This document shows, piece by piece, positions 12,738 through 12,890 of a stretch of DNA of 12,890 nt; the stretch's first letter is position 1, and each line of letters starts with the position of its first letter. The notes beneath the pieces are model-generated. The model saw only the letters and a program-made list of their open reading frames with translations, was not told the DNA's origin and did no database searches. Both the position numbers and the translations under genes were made by a program. Source of the DNA: Gammaproteobacteria bacterium (GTDB lineage: Bacteria; Pseudomonadota; Gammaproteobacteria; Halothiobacillales; Halothiobacillaceae); contig JARJMX020000039.1 in NCBI GenBank assembly GCA_029335925.2, forward strand, positions 1 through 12,890. The letters are read 5' to 3'.

Positions 12738-12890
12738 ATGCTCGATCCTAAACAACTGGATGATTTCGCCCGCCGCTTCGGTGAGGCCCTGCCCGTCGGC
12801 CTGACCGAGCTGCGTGCCGATCTTGAGAAGACCGCGCGCCTTGGATTGCAGCAGATGCTGGAGAAAATGGAGCTGGTCACGCGCGAGGAA
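12738..12890 (+). CDS. ubiK: UbiK/BMFP family accessory factor, N-terminal part (cut by right edge)
   Basis: The first 51 codons begin MLDPKQLDDFARRFGEALPVG and continue TELRADLEKTARLGLQQMLEKMELVTREE. This matches the N-terminus of the UbiK (YqiC) family, formerly called membrane fusogenic BMFP proteins: an amphipathic helix followed by the LVTREE/LVSREE motif that leads into a C-terminal coiled coil, here outside the window. In E. coli UbiK assists ubiquinone biosynthesis under oxygen by binding UbiJ and membrane lipids. The start has GAGG seven bases upstream. Complete proteins are about 80-100 aa, so roughly half is present. Confidence 0.88.
   Translation, partial: MLDPKQLDDFARRFGEALPVGLTELRADLEKTARLGLQQMLEKMELVTREE

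Overview
The window looks like chromosomal DNA of a GC-rich gammaproteobacterium. The evidence is the conserved gammaproteobacterial cluster yibN-grxC-secB-gpsA near trmL, an envC-ctpA pair, a ubiK-type gene and a Pseudomonas-like type IV pilus minor pilin operon. A persulfide-sensor-like regulator beside rhodanese genes would fit a sulfur-metabolising relative of the Chromatiales/Ectothiorhodospiraceae, but that placement is inference only.

Layout. (1) 1-3275, minus strand: minor pilin operon in the order fimT/gspH-like, pilV, pilW, pilX, pilY1 (pilY1 runs off the left edge). These proteins prime type IV pilus assembly, and PilY1 acts as tip adhesin. (2) 3322-4962, plus strand: an overlapping operon of a LytTR DNA-binding protein without a receiver domain, trmL and trmO. 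The LytTR gene is divergent from the pilin operon, 46 bp away, and is the natural candidate to control it. (3) 4963-5195: convergent intergenic region with at most a doubtful small ORF. (4) 5196-8506, minus strand: a tightly packed operon in transcription order arsR-family regulator, DUF2892 membrane protein, membrane-anchored rhodanese (YibN type), grxC, trxC, secB, gpsA. The regulator has cysteines at 9, 40 and 106, the pattern of the SqrR/BigR/YgaV persulfide sensors, and the next two genes are the two halves of YgaP. The layout suggests a sulfur/thiol-responsive operon that also carries the export chaperone and glycerol-3-phosphate dehydrogenase. (5) 8555-11762, plus strand: envC (amidase activator), ctpA (S41 protease) and a DJ-1/YajL-type gene, ended by a 13-bp-stem terminator. 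(6) About 11930-12520: a decayed IS5-family element with frameshifts and a large internal deletion. (7) 12738-12890: start of a ubiK/BMFP gene, cut by the right edge.

I found no tRNA, rRNA, CRISPR array or clear novel enzyme system. The two items most worth following are the SqrR-like regulator heading the rhodanese/Grx/Trx/SecB/GpsA operon, and the receiver-less AlgR-like LytTR protein facing the pilin operon.
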